This document shows, one piece after another, positions 1 through 7,621 of a stretch of 64,000 nt of DNA. The DNA is from Bacteroidia bacterium (GTDB lineage: Bacteria > Bacteroidota > Bacteroidia > J057): NCBI GenBank assembly GCA_033391075.1, contig JAWPMV010000001.1, forward strand, positions 806,001 through 870,000, written 5' to 3'. Each line of letters starts with the position of its first letter. Positions within the stretch are counted from its first letter, which is position 1. Below the pieces are notes generated by a model. It saw only the letters and a program-made list of their open reading frames with translations. It did not search any database and was not told where the DNA came from. Both the position numbers and the translations under genes were made by a program.

Positions 1-158
1 TCCTGCTTACTTCCTGGGAGCCATATATAATCGAAGGCTTGCCTATGGGAGAAGTTGAGATCAAAATGACCCTGGTTGATGGAAAGGGAGACATGGTTCC
101 CGGACCTTTCAATACCGTTACCAGAAAAGTAACTCTGGCACCAGCTGATCCTTCGTAA
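1..158 (+). CDS. C-terminal end of an unidentified protein (partial)
   Basis: An open frame runs from the window edge to TAA at 156-158 (codons starting at base 3) and gives about 51 residues. It contains the phrase WEPYIIEGLPMGE and a later GPFNTV. This resembles the C-terminal beta-sandwich-like end seen in some Bacteroidota surface or lipoproteins, but the family cannot be named from this piece. It reads toward pyrD, whose promoter-like element lies just after its stop. Confidence 0.6.
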   Translation, partial: LLTSWEPYIIEGLPMGEVEIKMTLVDGKGDMVPGPFNTVTRKVTLAPADPS

Positions 159-191
159 ACACGAAACATTTTATATAATCAACCGGATTTG

Positions 192-199
192 TACCTTTG
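192..199 (+). promoter_or_regulatory. -7 promoter element for pyrD
   Basis: TACCTTTG fits the Bacteroidota -7 consensus TAnnTTTG and lies 19 nt before the pyrD ATG. No clear -33 TTTG is visible upstream. Confidence 0.45.
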
Positions 200-218
200 G
201 TGCAAATCCGGATTTTTT

Positions 219-1256
219 ATGTACAAATCTCTGCTGCGACCGATCTTTTTCTCTCTGGATGCTGAAAAAGCCCACCACCTTACTTTTAGCCTCTTAAAAT
301 TCTCTTTATCGCTTCCATTGGTTCGAGACCTTTTTCGAATCAATACCGAACTCAGTCTCAAAAGTCTGGAAGTCAAACAATTTGGCCTGACTTTTAAAAA
401 TCCGGTAGGATTGGCGGCGGGTTTTGATAAAGATGCCTATATCGGCGATAAATGGAAGTATATGGGCTTTGGCTTTGTAGAGTTTGGCACCGTTACCCCC
501 AGATCCCAGGCGGGTAATCCCAAACCTCGCCTCTTTCGCTTGCTGAGGGATCGTGCGGTCATCAATCGTATGGGCTTCAATAATGCAGGAGCTGATGCCA
601 TGCTGAAAAAGCTCAAAAGGATGAAGAAAGGTGACATGGTCGTTGGTATGAACATTGGCAAAAACAAGGATACCCCCAATGAAAAAGCGGTCGATGATTA
701 TGTATACTGCTTCGAATTGCTCTTTGATTATGTGGACTACTTTGTTGTGAATGTGAGTTCGCCCAATACCCCCGGATTGAGAAGTTTGCAGGAGAAAGAA
801 CCCCTGACCCAGTTATTGCTGAGGCTTCAGGATCTTAACCAGAAAAAAGAGAGTCCCAAGCCTTTACTCCTGAAGATTGCTCCAGACCTCACAGAATCGC
901 AATTGGACGATATCGTAGAAGTTGCAGAAAAGGCTCAGTTATCGGGTCTGATTGCCACCAATACTACTATATCACGAGCAGATCTTGACACTCCAGAGGC
1001 TGAGGTAGAGGCGCTGGGAGCCGGAGGTTTGAGTGGATTGCCCTTGACGCATACTTCCTGGGAGATCATGAATTATATCCACAAAAAGACGGATGGAAAA
1101 TTGCCTCTGATCGGAGTGGGAGGAATTATGGAGCCTTTGGATGCTAAAATGCGCATGCAGGGCGGGGCTTCTTTGGTGCAGGTGTATAGTGGCTATGTAT
1201 ATGAAGGGCCTGGCTTTGTCAAGCGGATTTTAAAGGCGCTGGCATTTCCGAAGTAG
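219..1256 (+). CDS. pyrD: dihydroorotate dehydrogenase (quinone), class 2
   Basis: This 345-residue FMN enzyme oxidises dihydroorotate to orotate in pyrimidine synthesis and passes electrons to quinone at the inner membrane. The full class 2 layout is visible: an N-terminal membrane-associating stretch (about 1-40, with the phrase DAEKAHHLTF), GLAAGFDKDA, GFGFVEFGTVTP, NRMGFNN, then the class 2 catalytic-serine loop NVSSPNTPGLR, followed by KIAPDL, ATNTT and the phosphate-binding GVGGI. ATG 219 was chosen over an upstream TTG at 189 because it gives the usual N-terminus and sits 19 nt after a -7 element. It is a stand-alone gene followed by a terminator and then the cassette array. Confidence 0.96.
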   Translation: MYKSLLRPIFFSLDAEKAHHLTFSLLKFSLSLPLVRDLFRINTELSLKSLEVKQFGLTFKNPVGLAAGFDKDAYIGDKWKYMGFGFVEFGTVTPRSQAGNPKPRLFRLLRDRAVINRMGFNNAGADAMLKKLKRMKKGDMVVGMNIGKNKDTPNEKAVDDYVYCFELLFDYVDYFVVNVSSPNTPGLRSLQEKEPLTQLLLRLQDLNQKKESPKPLLLKIAPDLTESQLDDIVEVAEKAQLSGLIATNTTISRADLDTPEAEVEALGAGGLSGLPLTHTSWEIMNYIHKKTDGKLPLIGVGGIMEPLDAKMRMQGGASLVQVYSGYVYEGPGFVKRILKALAFPK

Positions 1257-1351
1257 GTTCCCTCCTGAAACTGGCGAAAGGAAGTATCTTTAATTCTCTC
1301 CTGGACTCGGCAGCACAAATGCTACTTCCTTACTTTGAGAAAGTATGGAGT

Positions 1352-1394
1352 GCCTGCAAGCCAAAGAATAGCTTTGCAGGCTGCTTTTTTTTTT
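1352..1394 (+). terminator. Rho-independent terminator after pyrD
   Basis: GCCTGCAA pairs with TTGCAGGC around a short loop and is followed by a run of ten T. It lies about 95 nt after the pyrD stop and separates housekeeping sequence from the cassette array. Confidence 0.85.
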
Positions 1395-1562
1395 CGATCT
1401 TGAGTAAGACCTGAAACGCAATACCTTCCTTGAAAAAAAACATCATTTATTTTCGTGTAAACGGCACCTGCTTGAGTTTCGGGTTAGCAGAATAAATCGG
1501 CTCTGAGAGCCTGGGAAAGCGGTATAATAAGAGATAAACGAAATAACTTCGTATACACTAAT
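1395..1562. other. Spacer between pyrD terminator and first cassette boundary
   Basis: No gene is visible between pyrD (stop 1256) and 1596. The stretch after the terminator is where an attI site would lie if the array were complete. It contains a small hairpin (ACGAA / TTCGT near 1538-1552) but no full attC fold. No integrase frame exists on either strand here or in the rest of the window. Confidence 0.5.
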
Positions 1563-1569
1563 GTTATGC
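1563..1569 (+). repeat. First cassette boundary (R' box, attI- or attC-derived)
   Basis: GTTATGC matches the GTTRRRY-type crossover box except for one position. Its complement GCATAAC opens the attC at 2144. There is no complete attC fold to its left, so it may be the relic of an attI or of a truncated attC. Confidence 0.7.
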
Positions 1570-1595
1570 TCAAATAAAAAAGGGGAAATATACAA

Positions 1596-2126
1596 ATGGT
1601 AAAAATCTTTCTTATAATAATTTCACTTCTTTTCAACAGCCAAGCTTTTGGGCAAAAAAATGAAACTCCCCAAGAGCTTGGAAAAATTGTTTTTGAAGCT
1701 TTAACAAAGAAAGATTCAGCTTTATTTGAGAAAGCTAAAACGAATGAGGCAGATTTAATATTTGCAATTCAAAGAATGATGAAGAAAGTGGACAAAGAGA
1801 TTGAGGATGAAAAAATAAAAGAAACATATACAATGTATTCTACAAATTTTATGCTCAGTTTTTTAGAAACAATAAAGCAAGGAGAAAATGAAGGAATTGA
1901 ATGGTCTAAAATAACTTACTCAAAAACATATTTTAATGAAAGGCCAGATTCTGATCCAGAACATATAGAAATTGGAAGAACATATTTGGAGTTCAAATAC
2001 CAAGACAAATTTTATGTCATCAAGATTGGAGATAGCATCAAAATAAAAGGCAATTGGACGATTGAAGATAAGATTAACTGGATAGGGAAAAGGGATAAAG
2101 ATGATTCGTGGAAATCAAACAATTGA
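1596..2126 (+). CDS. Secreted protein of unknown function (cassette 1)
   Basis: The 176-residue product begins with a signal peptide (VKIFLIIISLLFNSQ, probable cleavage after FGQ near residue 20). The rest is soluble, charged and helix-rich to about residue 90, then strand-like. No family is recognised. It is the only gene of the first cassette (1564-2202), with the start 27 nt after the cassette edge, and codon use is strongly A/T-biased compared with pyrD. An envelope or periplasmic location is inferred from the signal peptide only. Confidence 0.75.
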   Translation: MVKIFLIIISLLFNSQAFGQKNETPQELGKIVFEALTKKDSALFEKAKTNEADLIFAIQRMMKKVDKEIEDEKIKETYTMYSTNFMLSFLETIKQGENEGIEWSKITYSKTYFNERPDSDPEHIEIGRTYLEFKYQDKFYVIKIGDSIKIKGNWTIEDKINWIGKRDKDDSWKSNN

Positions 2127-2143
2127 ATAAAAGAAAACTAAGA

Positions 2144-2208
2144 GCATAACAAAACCTATCCCCAATTCTCCGCTGACGCTACGAACTAGGGATAGCTAAT
2201 CGTTGTAC
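2144..2208 (+). repeat. attC site 1
   Basis: R'' GCATAAC (2144-2150), inner arms CTATCCC / GGGATAG, and R' GTTGTAC (2202-2208). R'' mirrors the R' at 1563. Confidence 0.9.
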
Positions 2209-2226
2209 AAAATGAAAAAATAGATA

Positions 2227-2706
2227 ATGAATTTTCTAGGATTCATAAGGCGGAAGAAATCTAAAATGGTTCATGTAATTAAATACCCAGACGAATTCCT
2301 TATAGAGACTGTTAATTCTTCTAATACAGGTACATGGTTACGTTCAAAATTCGTATCCCTTAAACCGGCAACTATTGGGATCATTGAATTAGGAAAAATC
2401 ATTTCTTTTCATCTTGAGAAGTCTGAAAAAGTCGATTATGAGAAATATGATTTGAAGGAAACAAATGAGAATTATAAAAAAGTATCTAAAAGAAAAACAA
2501 TTAAAGAGCAAATGATGAACGCTAAGCTTGTTTCAGTACATAGCGAGAATAATACTATAACATTAACTCCTCATATAAATGGAAGGATAAAAGGTAACTC
2601 AAGAGGGTATGAGGGTATTGAAGAAGATGAACTAATCCTTAAAAATACTGGAGATATGACTGAAATAACTAAAGCTGTAATTAGGCTACTAGAGAAGTGT
2701 AAATAA
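2227..2706 (+). CDS. Small cytosolic protein, possibly immunity-like (cassette 2)
   Basis: This 159-residue protein has no signal peptide or membrane segment. It has a basic lysine-rich middle (KYDLKETNENYKKVSKRK) and an acidic C-terminal part ending in a predicted helix (MTEITKAVIRLLEKC). The arrangement is reminiscent of CdiI/DUF1436-type immunity proteins, in which a terminal helix follows a beta-rich body. That similarity is a weak impression and not a call. It is the single gene of its cassette, starting 19 nt after the attC. Confidence 0.7.
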   Translation: MNFLGFIRRKKSKMVHVIKYPDEFLIETVNSSNTGTWLRSKFVSLKPATIGIIELGKIISFHLEKSEKVDYEKYDLKETNENYKKVSKRKTIKEQMMNAKLVSVHSENNTITLTPHINGRIKGNSRGYEGIEEDELILKNTGDMTEITKAVIRLLEKCK

Positions 2707-2712
2707 AAACCT

Positions 2713-2778
2713 GTACAACAGAACCTAAACTCCATACTCCGCTAACGCTTTGTACGAGAGTTTAGCTAGTCGTTATCG
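2713..2778 (+). repeat. attC site 2
   Basis: R'' GTACAAC (2713-2719), perfect inner arms CTAAACTC / GAGTTTAG, and R' GTTATCG (2772-2778). R'' mirrors the R' at 2202. Confidence 0.92.
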
Positions 2779-2790
2779 AGAATATATAAA

Positions 2791-3882
2791 ATGAAGAAAA
2801 CAAACAGGGCTTTATTGGTAATAGGCATAATTGTATTTGGAGCATGTAGTTCTGATACAGAGGCAGATGGCAAAATGAAAGAGCCAGGTGATCCCAAGTT
2901 TAATCAGGTCATATTTTCAGAGGAAACCCAATCATTTAGTTTTATGGCTCTAGGGCCGGATGCAAATGTGTTTCCTATAATGGATAAATTGGGACGCTTA
3001 TGGGGAGAACCAAGTATATATCCAGCTCAGTTAAGAAGAAATAAATTTGCTGACTATTTTGTTGGCGATGATCATCTGAGTAATTCATCAAGTCGCTCAA
3101 AAATTGCTACTCAAGTTTACAGTTATCTATATTGTTGGTACGAAACCAAATTTCCTAATTACGCTGGAGCAAACAATTCCATTTCTGTTTATATAAACCC
3201 TGTCGTAATCTCAAGCCCACTTTGGGAAAATATGTATCCTGAAGAATGGGACTCTTTTTTGTCATTTAGGGCGCTTGAAATAACCAAAGTAGAAATTCGG
3301 ATTTCTCCTGATAATATTTCTGGCCTAGAATTATACGAGAGTGAAATAGAGGTCATGAAAAAAGTTATTCAACCCTTGATAGATGAAGAACTTGGTCCTC
3401 CGATGGAGTTAATACCTCCTAAACAACATTTTGTCGATTTTCTGGAATTATACAAAAAAAAGGAAGATATAAAGAAACGTTTTCCTCCCGAAATGCAAGA
3501 AGGATATTTTCCCGTTGTAGGTATTCCAAGGGATAGAAATGAAATCGATTTAAGGTTGTCATATTCTTATCCAATATCTAAATCAGTAGAATACCAAATC
3601 AAAATAACTGACTCGTTAAACAACAGCTTAGATCATGTATTGTATGTATCAAATAAATGGGAGAAAAGGGAGTTAGATAAACTAATTATTCCTAAATCTG
3701 ATGCAAGTAGATCTGCAATTGATACCTATATATATCATATTCGAATTAATCAGCCTGAACTTGTGAATAAAATCTCTTTGAAGAGAAATAATGATAAAGA
3801 GTACCTTATTTATAAAAAAGGGGATCAAACCTGTTCCGGGTTTTTAATGAAGGATGTAAGTTCAATAAGTCAGGAAAAATAA
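2791..3882 (+). CDS. Lipoprotein of unknown function (cassette 3)
   Basis: The product has 363 residues. The N-terminus is a lipoprotein signal with a lipobox ending GAC (Cys about residue 19), followed by a charged linker. The mature part shows no known motif. It has a proline-rich segment (GPPMELIPPKQ, about 205-215) and a beta-rich C-terminal third (about 240-345). It is the only gene of its cassette, starts 13 nt after the attC, and is one of the longer orphan cargo genes here. Confidence 0.75.
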   Translation: MKKTNRALLVIGIIVFGACSSDTEADGKMKEPGDPKFNQVIFSEETQSFSFMALGPDANVFPIMDKLGRLWGEPSIYPAQLRRNKFADYFVGDDHLSNSSSRSKIATQVYSYLYCWYETKFPNYAGANNSISVYINPVVISSPLWENMYPEEWDSFLSFRALEITKVEIRISPDNISGLELYESEIEVMKKVIQPLIDEELGPPMELIPPKQHFVDFLELYKKKEDIKKRFPPEMQEGYFPVVGIPRDRNEIDLRLSYSYPISKSVEYQIKITDSLNNSLDHVLYVSNKWEKRELDKLIIPKSDASRSAIDTYIYHIRINQPELVNKISLKRNNDKEYLIYKKGDQTCSGFLMKDVSSISQEK

Positions 3883-3886
3883 AAAT

Positions 3887-3954
3887 CGATAACAAAAACT
3901 ATGTCGCCAGTCTCCGGCTAAAGCCTCCGACCGTCGCATAGTTCGCCGTTGTGC
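3887..3954 (+). repeat. attC site 3
   Basis: R'' CGATAAC (3887-3893), inner arms AACTATG / CATAGTT, and R' GTTGTGC (3948-3954). R'' mirrors the R' at 2772. Confidence 0.92.
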
Positions 3955-3988
3955 TCCATCAAGAAAAAAACAAAAAATCGTAAAGAGA

Positions 3989-4621
3989 TTAAGCTCCCTC
4001 AATCATAATGGCTTTACCGTCAAAAGAAGTATTGGTTAGACAATCCACAAAAAACTTAGCAACGTCAGAACGAGAAATGAATTTTGGAAAGAAAATAGTC
4101 GGTTTATCAATAATTTGATATTTTCCTTTCCCCATTTTATCAGTAAGTCCAGCAGGTCTGATAGCAATAAACGGAACACCTTTTTCTTCAAGTACTCTCT
4201 TTTCAGCTTTCTCAAAATCGTTAAATCCTTCTTTTCCACCTATGCGTTGAAGTAAAAATTTAACAAACCAAGACGAACCACCGACACCAATACTTGAAAT
4301 CATTAAACAACGTGGAGGATTAGGTTGGTCGGATGCAGCCAACATAATATTGTCATAGGCTTCTTCCATTATGAAGATTTTCTTTTTTGGTGGATTGCCT
4401 AAACAACTAACAACAATATCAACTCCTGACACAGCCTTTTCTACATCATCATAATTTGTTGCATCTCCTTTAAATACTTCAACATTGGCATTATCTGAAA
4501 GACTATATTTTTCAGGGGTTCTTACAAAGGCTCTGATTTTATACCCAGCATCCAAAGCTTGATTGACAAAATGACTGCCTAAATTGCCATTTGCACCAAA
4601 AACTAAAACTATGTTACTCAT
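3989..4621 (-). CDS. NAD(P)-binding NmrA/SDR-like protein (cassette 4)
   Basis: This 210-residue atypical short-chain dehydrogenase belongs to the NmrA/NAD(P)H-binding class. It has the N-terminal dinucleotide fold VLVFGANGNLGSHF (GxxGxxG) and FVRTPEK at the end of strand 2. DATNYDDVEKA comes next, then VSCLG, SSIGVGG and the substrate-side IRPAGL. Such proteins act as soluble quinone/NADPH sensors or reductases. It forms an operon with the DoxX-like gene (1 nt apart) and is transcribed away from the HxlR gene. It is one of the two genes in the array that face the minus strand. Confidence 0.85.
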   Translation of the reverse strand: MSNIVLVFGANGNLGSHFVNQALDAGYKIRAFVRTPEKYSLSDNANVEVFKGDATNYDDVEKAVSGVDIVVSCLGNPPKKKIFIMEEAYDNIMLAASDQPNPPRCLMISSIGVGGSSWFVKFLLQRIGGKEGFNDFEKAEKRVLEEKGVPFIAIRPAGLTDKMGKGKYQIIDKPTIFFPKFISRSDVAKFFVDCLTNTSFDGKAIMIEGA

Positions 4622-4622
4622 T

Positions 4623-4988
4623 TTAAATACTTTGTCTTATGAAATAGAATGTAGCAACAAGTACAAGAACAACAATAGGTCCGACCATTGCAGCAAAAGG
4701 TTCACTTGCTTTATATTGCAGAATTAATTCAACTACTTTCAGAACAACAAGAACCAAACAAGCCCAAGGAACAAGTTTGTCATTGAAACCACCTTTGCTA
4801 AAAAGACTGAATAGAATAACACCAGCCGCTCCCACTTCTAATCCTCCGAATGCGCTCATTAATGGTTTGGAAATTTCCAATTTATTCATCCAATCCATAG
4901 CCATTTTACCACCCAATTGTTTTCCAATTCCCGCTGCCATTTCAAAGGCAACTAATCCAAGACTTACAATCCAAAATAATATTTTCAT
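4623..4988 (-). CDS. DoxX-like four-helix membrane protein (cassette 4)
   Basis: This 121-residue protein has four hydrophobic segments (about 2-20, 45-62, 72-90, 100-117) and the DoxX-like phrase AFEMAAGIGKQLGG. DoxX-family proteins are inner-membrane proteins often linked to redox or thiol stress. It starts just inside the shared regulatory region and precedes the NmrA-like gene with 1 nt between them. HxlR, DoxX and NmrA/SDR is a known association for quinone or aldehyde stress, which supports a joint detoxification role by inference. Confidence 0.82.
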   Translation of the reverse strand: MKILFWIVSLGLVAFEMAAGIGKQLGGKMAMDWMNKLEISKPLMSAFGGLEVGAAGVILFSLFSKGGFNDKLVPWACLVLVVLKVVELILQYKASEPFAAMVGPIVVLVLVATFYFIRQSI

Positions 4989-5018
4989 TTTTTTGCTTTT
5001 TGAAAATTAACGATGACG

Positions 5019-5026
5019 CAAAACTA
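5019..5026 (-). promoter_or_regulatory. -7 element for the DoxX/NmrA operon
   Basis: On the minus strand this reads TAGTTTTG, matching TAnnTTTG, 30 nt upstream of the DoxX-like start. No consensus -33 element is seen. Confidence 0.45.
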
Positions 5027-5052
5027 TGGAACATTTACTATACATTATATAG

Positions 5053-5072
5053 CACTATACCAAAGTATAGTG
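5053..5072. promoter_or_regulatory. Probable HxlR operator (perfect inverted repeat)
   Basis: CACTATAC and GTATAGTG form a perfect 8-bp inverted repeat around CAAA, immediately before a -7 box and between divergent genes. HxlR-type regulators bind such palindromes in the intergenic region next to their own gene. The assignment is inferred from position and symmetry. Confidence 0.7.
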
Positions 5073-5080
5073 TATCTTTG
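5073..5080 (+). promoter_or_regulatory. -7 promoter element of the HxlR gene
   Basis: TATCTTTG matches TAnnTTTG, abuts the inverted repeat and lies 15 nt before ATG 5096. A regulator bound to the palindrome would block it. Confidence 0.6.
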
Positions 5081-5095
5081 CAAAAACGGATAGCA

Positions 5096-5521
5096 ATGGA
5101 TAAGGCATTAAAAGATAAAATTGAAGAGTTTAAGAGTTACAGAATAGACAAACCTCCTTTAGAAATAATCGAACATTATCGAAAGGAATTACAAGCTATT
5201 CAAGATACAATGGAGATTGTGCAAGGAAGGTGGAAAATGCCGATAATTGCATTACTCTGTAATGGAGAGTTTAGATATTCTGAATTGGAGAAAGGGATAC
5301 CGAAAATTACTCCAAGAATGTTATCAAAAGAATTGAAAGATTTAGAGATAAATGAATTGGTAAAAAGAAAAGTGTACGATACCATTCCAGTAAAAGTAAC
5401 TTATAAACTTACGGATTATGGATATACACTCGTACCTTTAATAATAGAATTGACAAATTGGGGAAAGCAACATCGAGAATATTTAATGAAAGAAAAAAGA
5501 CGAGAGCACAACAAAGGCTAA
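5096..5521 (+). CDS. HxlR-family winged-helix transcription regulator (cassette 4)
   Basis: The product has 141 residues. The HxlR domain occupies about 35-125: MEIVQGRWKMPIIALL, then the recognition part FRYSELEKGIPKITPRMLSKELKDLE, and the wing VTYKLTDYG. HxlR regulators sense electrophiles or quinones and control adjacent divergent genes. ATG 5096 follows a -7 box and a palindrome. The longer frame from 5000 would run through the promoter and is rejected. Its last codons lie inside attC 4, so the stop is provided within the recombination site. Confidence 0.9.
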   Translation: MDKALKDKIEEFKSYRIDKPPLEIIEHYRKELQAIQDTMEIVQGRWKMPIIALLCNGEFRYSELEKGIPKITPRMLSKELKDLEINELVKRKVYDTIPVKVTYKLTDYGYTLVPLIIELTNWGKQHREYLMKEKRREHNKG

Positions 5522-5573
5522 AACGGCAATAGCTCCCATACGGTCGCTACTGCGTTTAGCCAGACCGTTATCA
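5506..5573 (+). repeat. attC site 4
   Basis: R'' GCACAAC (5506-5512), arms GGCTAAA / TTTAGCC and an inner ATAGC / GCTA pair, and R' GTTATCA (5567-5573). R'' mirrors the R' at 3948. It overlaps the end of the HxlR gene. Confidence 0.92.
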
Positions 5574-5588
5574 GCTATATTTTCACTT

Positions 5589-6290
5589 ATGACTGACTGG
5601 AAAAAAGATACTGCCTGGGAAGAATTCACCGCAACAACGAATGAAATCGAAAAGATAGATACTTATGTAGATGCTTTAGATATGGAGGTCAGTTATAATC
5701 ATTTTTCTGATGGTGGATATGCCTCTTTAGCTATCAAATTAAAAGATCATAAAAAAGCTGGAATAGATTTAAGCCCTTATCTAATTCCAATCGGAAATAT
5801 CCTAACAATCAATTTAGAGAATAAATTTAAAGGTCCTAGATATTCAAAAAATCCCTATTGGTACGAAAGCCTTGGGGTAGAAAATGAAGAGATCCAGTTT
5901 GGATCAATTCTCCAGTTTATCGAATACCGAAAAGCAATAATGTTTTTTGATTTTTCTCTAGCAGAAAAGATTTTAAAGACAAATGAGCCCAATCAGATTC
6001 TTAACCTATCCCAAAGTATAGAAAGATTTTCGCCCAATACCTGGATGCATAAATGCATAGAAATTTGTTGGGAAGCCTTTGACTTAATAAGCAAACAGTC
6101 TAAGGCCTGGAGAAAGGAATTGTTATCGAAAAGAGGAAGGCTATTTGTTGAAAAGAATGAGATCCTATTTTGGGGGACTAAAGAAAATGAATATGATATT
6201 AACAATGCATTGAACCTATCATTATGGCCAAAACATAATGTATATGGAATCCTATTAGCATTATACTCAATTGAAAACGAAATTAGCTGA
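5589..6290 (+). CDS. Cytosolic protein of unknown function (cassette 5)
   Basis: This 233-residue protein has no signal peptide. It is rich in aromatic residues and Trp (WKKDTAWEEF at the start, GPRYSKNPYWYESLG near 80-95) and mostly helical in its second half. No family is recognised. It is the only gene in its cassette, with the start 16 nt after attC 4 and the stop 3 nt into attC 5. An immunity or phage-response role is possible from the setting alone and is not supported by motifs. Confidence 0.75.
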   Translation: MTDWKKDTAWEEFTATTNEIEKIDTYVDALDMEVSYNHFSDGGYASLAIKLKDHKKAGIDLSPYLIPIGNILTINLENKFKGPRYSKNPYWYESLGVENEEIQFGSILQFIEYRKAIMFFDFSLAEKILKTNEPNQILNLSQSIERFSPNTWMHKCIEICWEAFDLISKQSKAWRKELLSKRGRLFVEKNEILFWGTKENEYDINNALNLSLWPKHNVYGILLALYSIENEIS

Positions 6291-6356
6291 TAACAATCTC
6301 TACGCCGCTACCTCTCCACTGACGGTTCGATGAGAGCGTGTAGAGCGGCGTTCTCA
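6288..6356 (+). repeat. attC site 5
   Basis: R'' TGATAAC (6288-6294), arms CTCTAC / GTAGAG, and R' GTTCTCA (6350-6356), which departs from GTTRRRY. R'' mirrors the R' at 5567. Confidence 0.88.
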
Positions 6357-6416
6357 AGCATAATAAATATATCCCAATTAGGAGCACAAAAAGCTAATAT
6401 TTTCGTAAATTGGAGT

Positions 6417-6596
6417 ATGGAAAGAGTGGTAAAAATAGTTGGACTTCACGATGAGCAATCAGATTTAAAATTCTGGTTGAATAAAACTCCTGCAGAACGC
6501 CTTGCCGCCATTGAAATCCTTCGCCAGCAATATGTCAGATTCAAACGTATTCAGCCCAGACTTCAAAGAATTTGTCGAATTGCTAAATCGCCATGA
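6417..6596 (+). CDS. Small antitoxin-like partner of a nucleotidyltransferase (cassette 6)
   Basis: This 59-residue protein contains the phrase WLNKTPAERLAAIEILRQQY, typical of the small genes found directly upstream of DUF6036-type nucleotidyltransferases in Bacteroidota. It ends in a basic tail (RFKRIQPRLQRICRIAK). ATG 6417 follows GGAG and fits the usual size. It overlaps the next gene by 65 nt in another frame, which implies coupled translation. An accessory or antitoxin role is inferred from gene pairing. The in-frame upstream extension to 6330 lies in the attC and is rejected. Confidence 0.8.
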   Translation: MERVVKIVGLHDEQSDLKFWLNKTPAERLAAIEILRQQYVRFKRIQPRLQRICRIAKSP

Positions 6597-6987
6597 AGTT
6601 AATTACATGGTAACGGGAGGATATGCAGTAGGTGTATACGGATATCCTCGCTATACAGGAGATATTGACTTTTGGGTAAGTGCCTCCTTAGAAAATGGGA
6701 ATAGACTTGTCCAAGTATTTGAAGACTTTGGACTTAAATCTTTTGGTTTAACCCCAGAAGACTTTGCAAAGCCAGAACAGGTTATACAGATCGGCTATCC
6801 TCCTTTTAGAATAGATGTGTTAACAAGTATTGATGGAGTAGATTTTGTAGATGCCTATCCTAATAGGAGTACTTTTGAAATTGATGGAATCTCAGTGAAT
6901 TTTATTGGATTGGAAGACTTGAAAATAAATAAAAAAGCATCAGGTAGAGGGAAAGATATAGAGGACTTGAAGAACTTGGGGGAATAA
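6532..6987 (+). CDS. MNT-type nucleotidyltransferase, toxin-like (DUF6036/AbiEii-like)
   Basis: This 151-residue protein has a polymerase-beta-like nucleotidyltransferase fold: NYMVTGGYAVGVYGYPR (GG helix-turn motif), TGDIDFWV (catalytic DxD), a later RIDVLTSIDGVDF (third acidic residue), and a C-terminal IGLEDLKINKKASGRGKDIEDL. The family transfers nucleotides to RNA or protein and includes AbiEii and MenA-type toxins. ATG 6532 gives the usual start, while the frame from 6502 lies inside the upstream partner. Paired with the 59-residue gene in one cassette, it is a candidate addiction module stabilising the array. Confidence 0.88.
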   Translation: MSDSNVFSPDFKEFVELLNRHEVNYMVTGGYAVGVYGYPRYTGDIDFWVSASLENGNRLVQVFEDFGLKSFGLTPEDFAKPEQVIQIGYPPFRIDVLTSIDGVDFVDAYPNRSTFEIDGISVNFIGLEDLKINKKASGRGKDIEDLKNLGE

Positions 6988-6998
6988 AAAATAACGTT

Positions 6999-7063
6999 TG
7001 AGAACAAAACCTAAACTCCATACTAGGCTGTTGCTGCGTACGACCTTTAGCTGTTTGTTGTAG
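6999..7063 (+). repeat. attC site 6
   Basis: R'' TGAGAAC (6999-7005), arms CTAAA / TTTAG, and R' GTTGTAG (7057-7063). R'' mirrors the unusual R' GTTCTCA at 6350, so the odd bases travelled with the cassette. Confidence 0.9.
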
Positions 7064-7090
7064 TGCATTGTGGATATGAAAGGAAGAATA

Positions 7091-7537
7091 ATGCGAAATA
7101 TTACCCGATTAAGTCTTCACGATTCTCACATTGAAAAAATTGAGATCATTAAGAATAAGCTAATCTTGAATATAGATTGGGCTAAATTAGAGAACTATCT
7201 AGAAAAAGACATTGATGAAGGATTAATTCTTGGGAAATGTAAACTAGTTTTTGACGGAATCAATGAAGAGAGATTAAGGTTAGATTTTTCTGGAATACTG
7301 GGAAAGGAAAACATTGAACCGAAAGAAATTCAGTTTGATATTGATTTATTCAAGGATTGGTTGATTCTTGAAAACAAAGCCATCTCAAAAAACAAGTATT
7401 GTATAAGTGGTTTAATTGATCTTGATGATAGTTCTGCTTGGTTAGATTGGAGTTTTTCATTTTCTAACTTTATGTTGACATGGAGCAATTCAATTACTTG
7501 GATAGAATGGCGAAATGGAAAATTAGTAACGGAATAA
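7091..7537 (+). CDS. Cytosolic protein of unknown function (cassette 7)
   Basis: The product has 148 residues and begins with an LSLHDSHIEKIEI strand-rich segment. It continues with repeated amphipathic strands and a Trp-rich C-terminus (WLDWSFSFSNF, WIEWRNGKL). The SLHDSHI opening recalls small Imm/DUF proteins that accompany contact-dependent toxins, but no family is assigned. ATG 7091 is preferred because AAGGAAG lies about 6 nt upstream; ATG 7076 and GTG 7070 are alternatives. It is the only gene of its cassette. Confidence 0.7.
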   Translation: MRNITRLSLHDSHIEKIEIIKNKLILNIDWAKLENYLEKDIDEGLILGKCKLVFDGINEERLRLDFSGILGKENIEPKEIQFDIDLFKDWLILENKAISKNKYCISGLIDLDDSSAWLDWSFSFSNFMLTWSNSITWIEWRNGKLVTE

Positions 7538-7545
7538 AAACGACA

Positions 7546-7605
7546 CTACAACACGGAGTATAATGCATACCCTTCGGGATACGCATCATACACAGACCGT
7601 TATGC
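7546..7605 (+). repeat. attC site 7
   Basis: R'' CTACAAC (7546-7552), a long arm pair with GTATaATGC opposite GCATcATAC closed by TTCG, and R' GTTATGC (7599-7605). R'' mirrors the R' at 7057. Confidence 0.9.
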
Positions 7606-7621
7606 TCAATATAATGAATAC

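Noticed and set aside
1400-1562. Integron integrase gene or intact attI next to the array start
   Set aside because: No tyrosine-recombinase frame on either strand, and only a small hairpin is present.
1596-7537. Phage or CRISPR-type repeat array explanation for the repeats
   Set aside because: Spacing is gene-sized and irregular, the repeats are folded and variable, and the end boxes pair by cassette.
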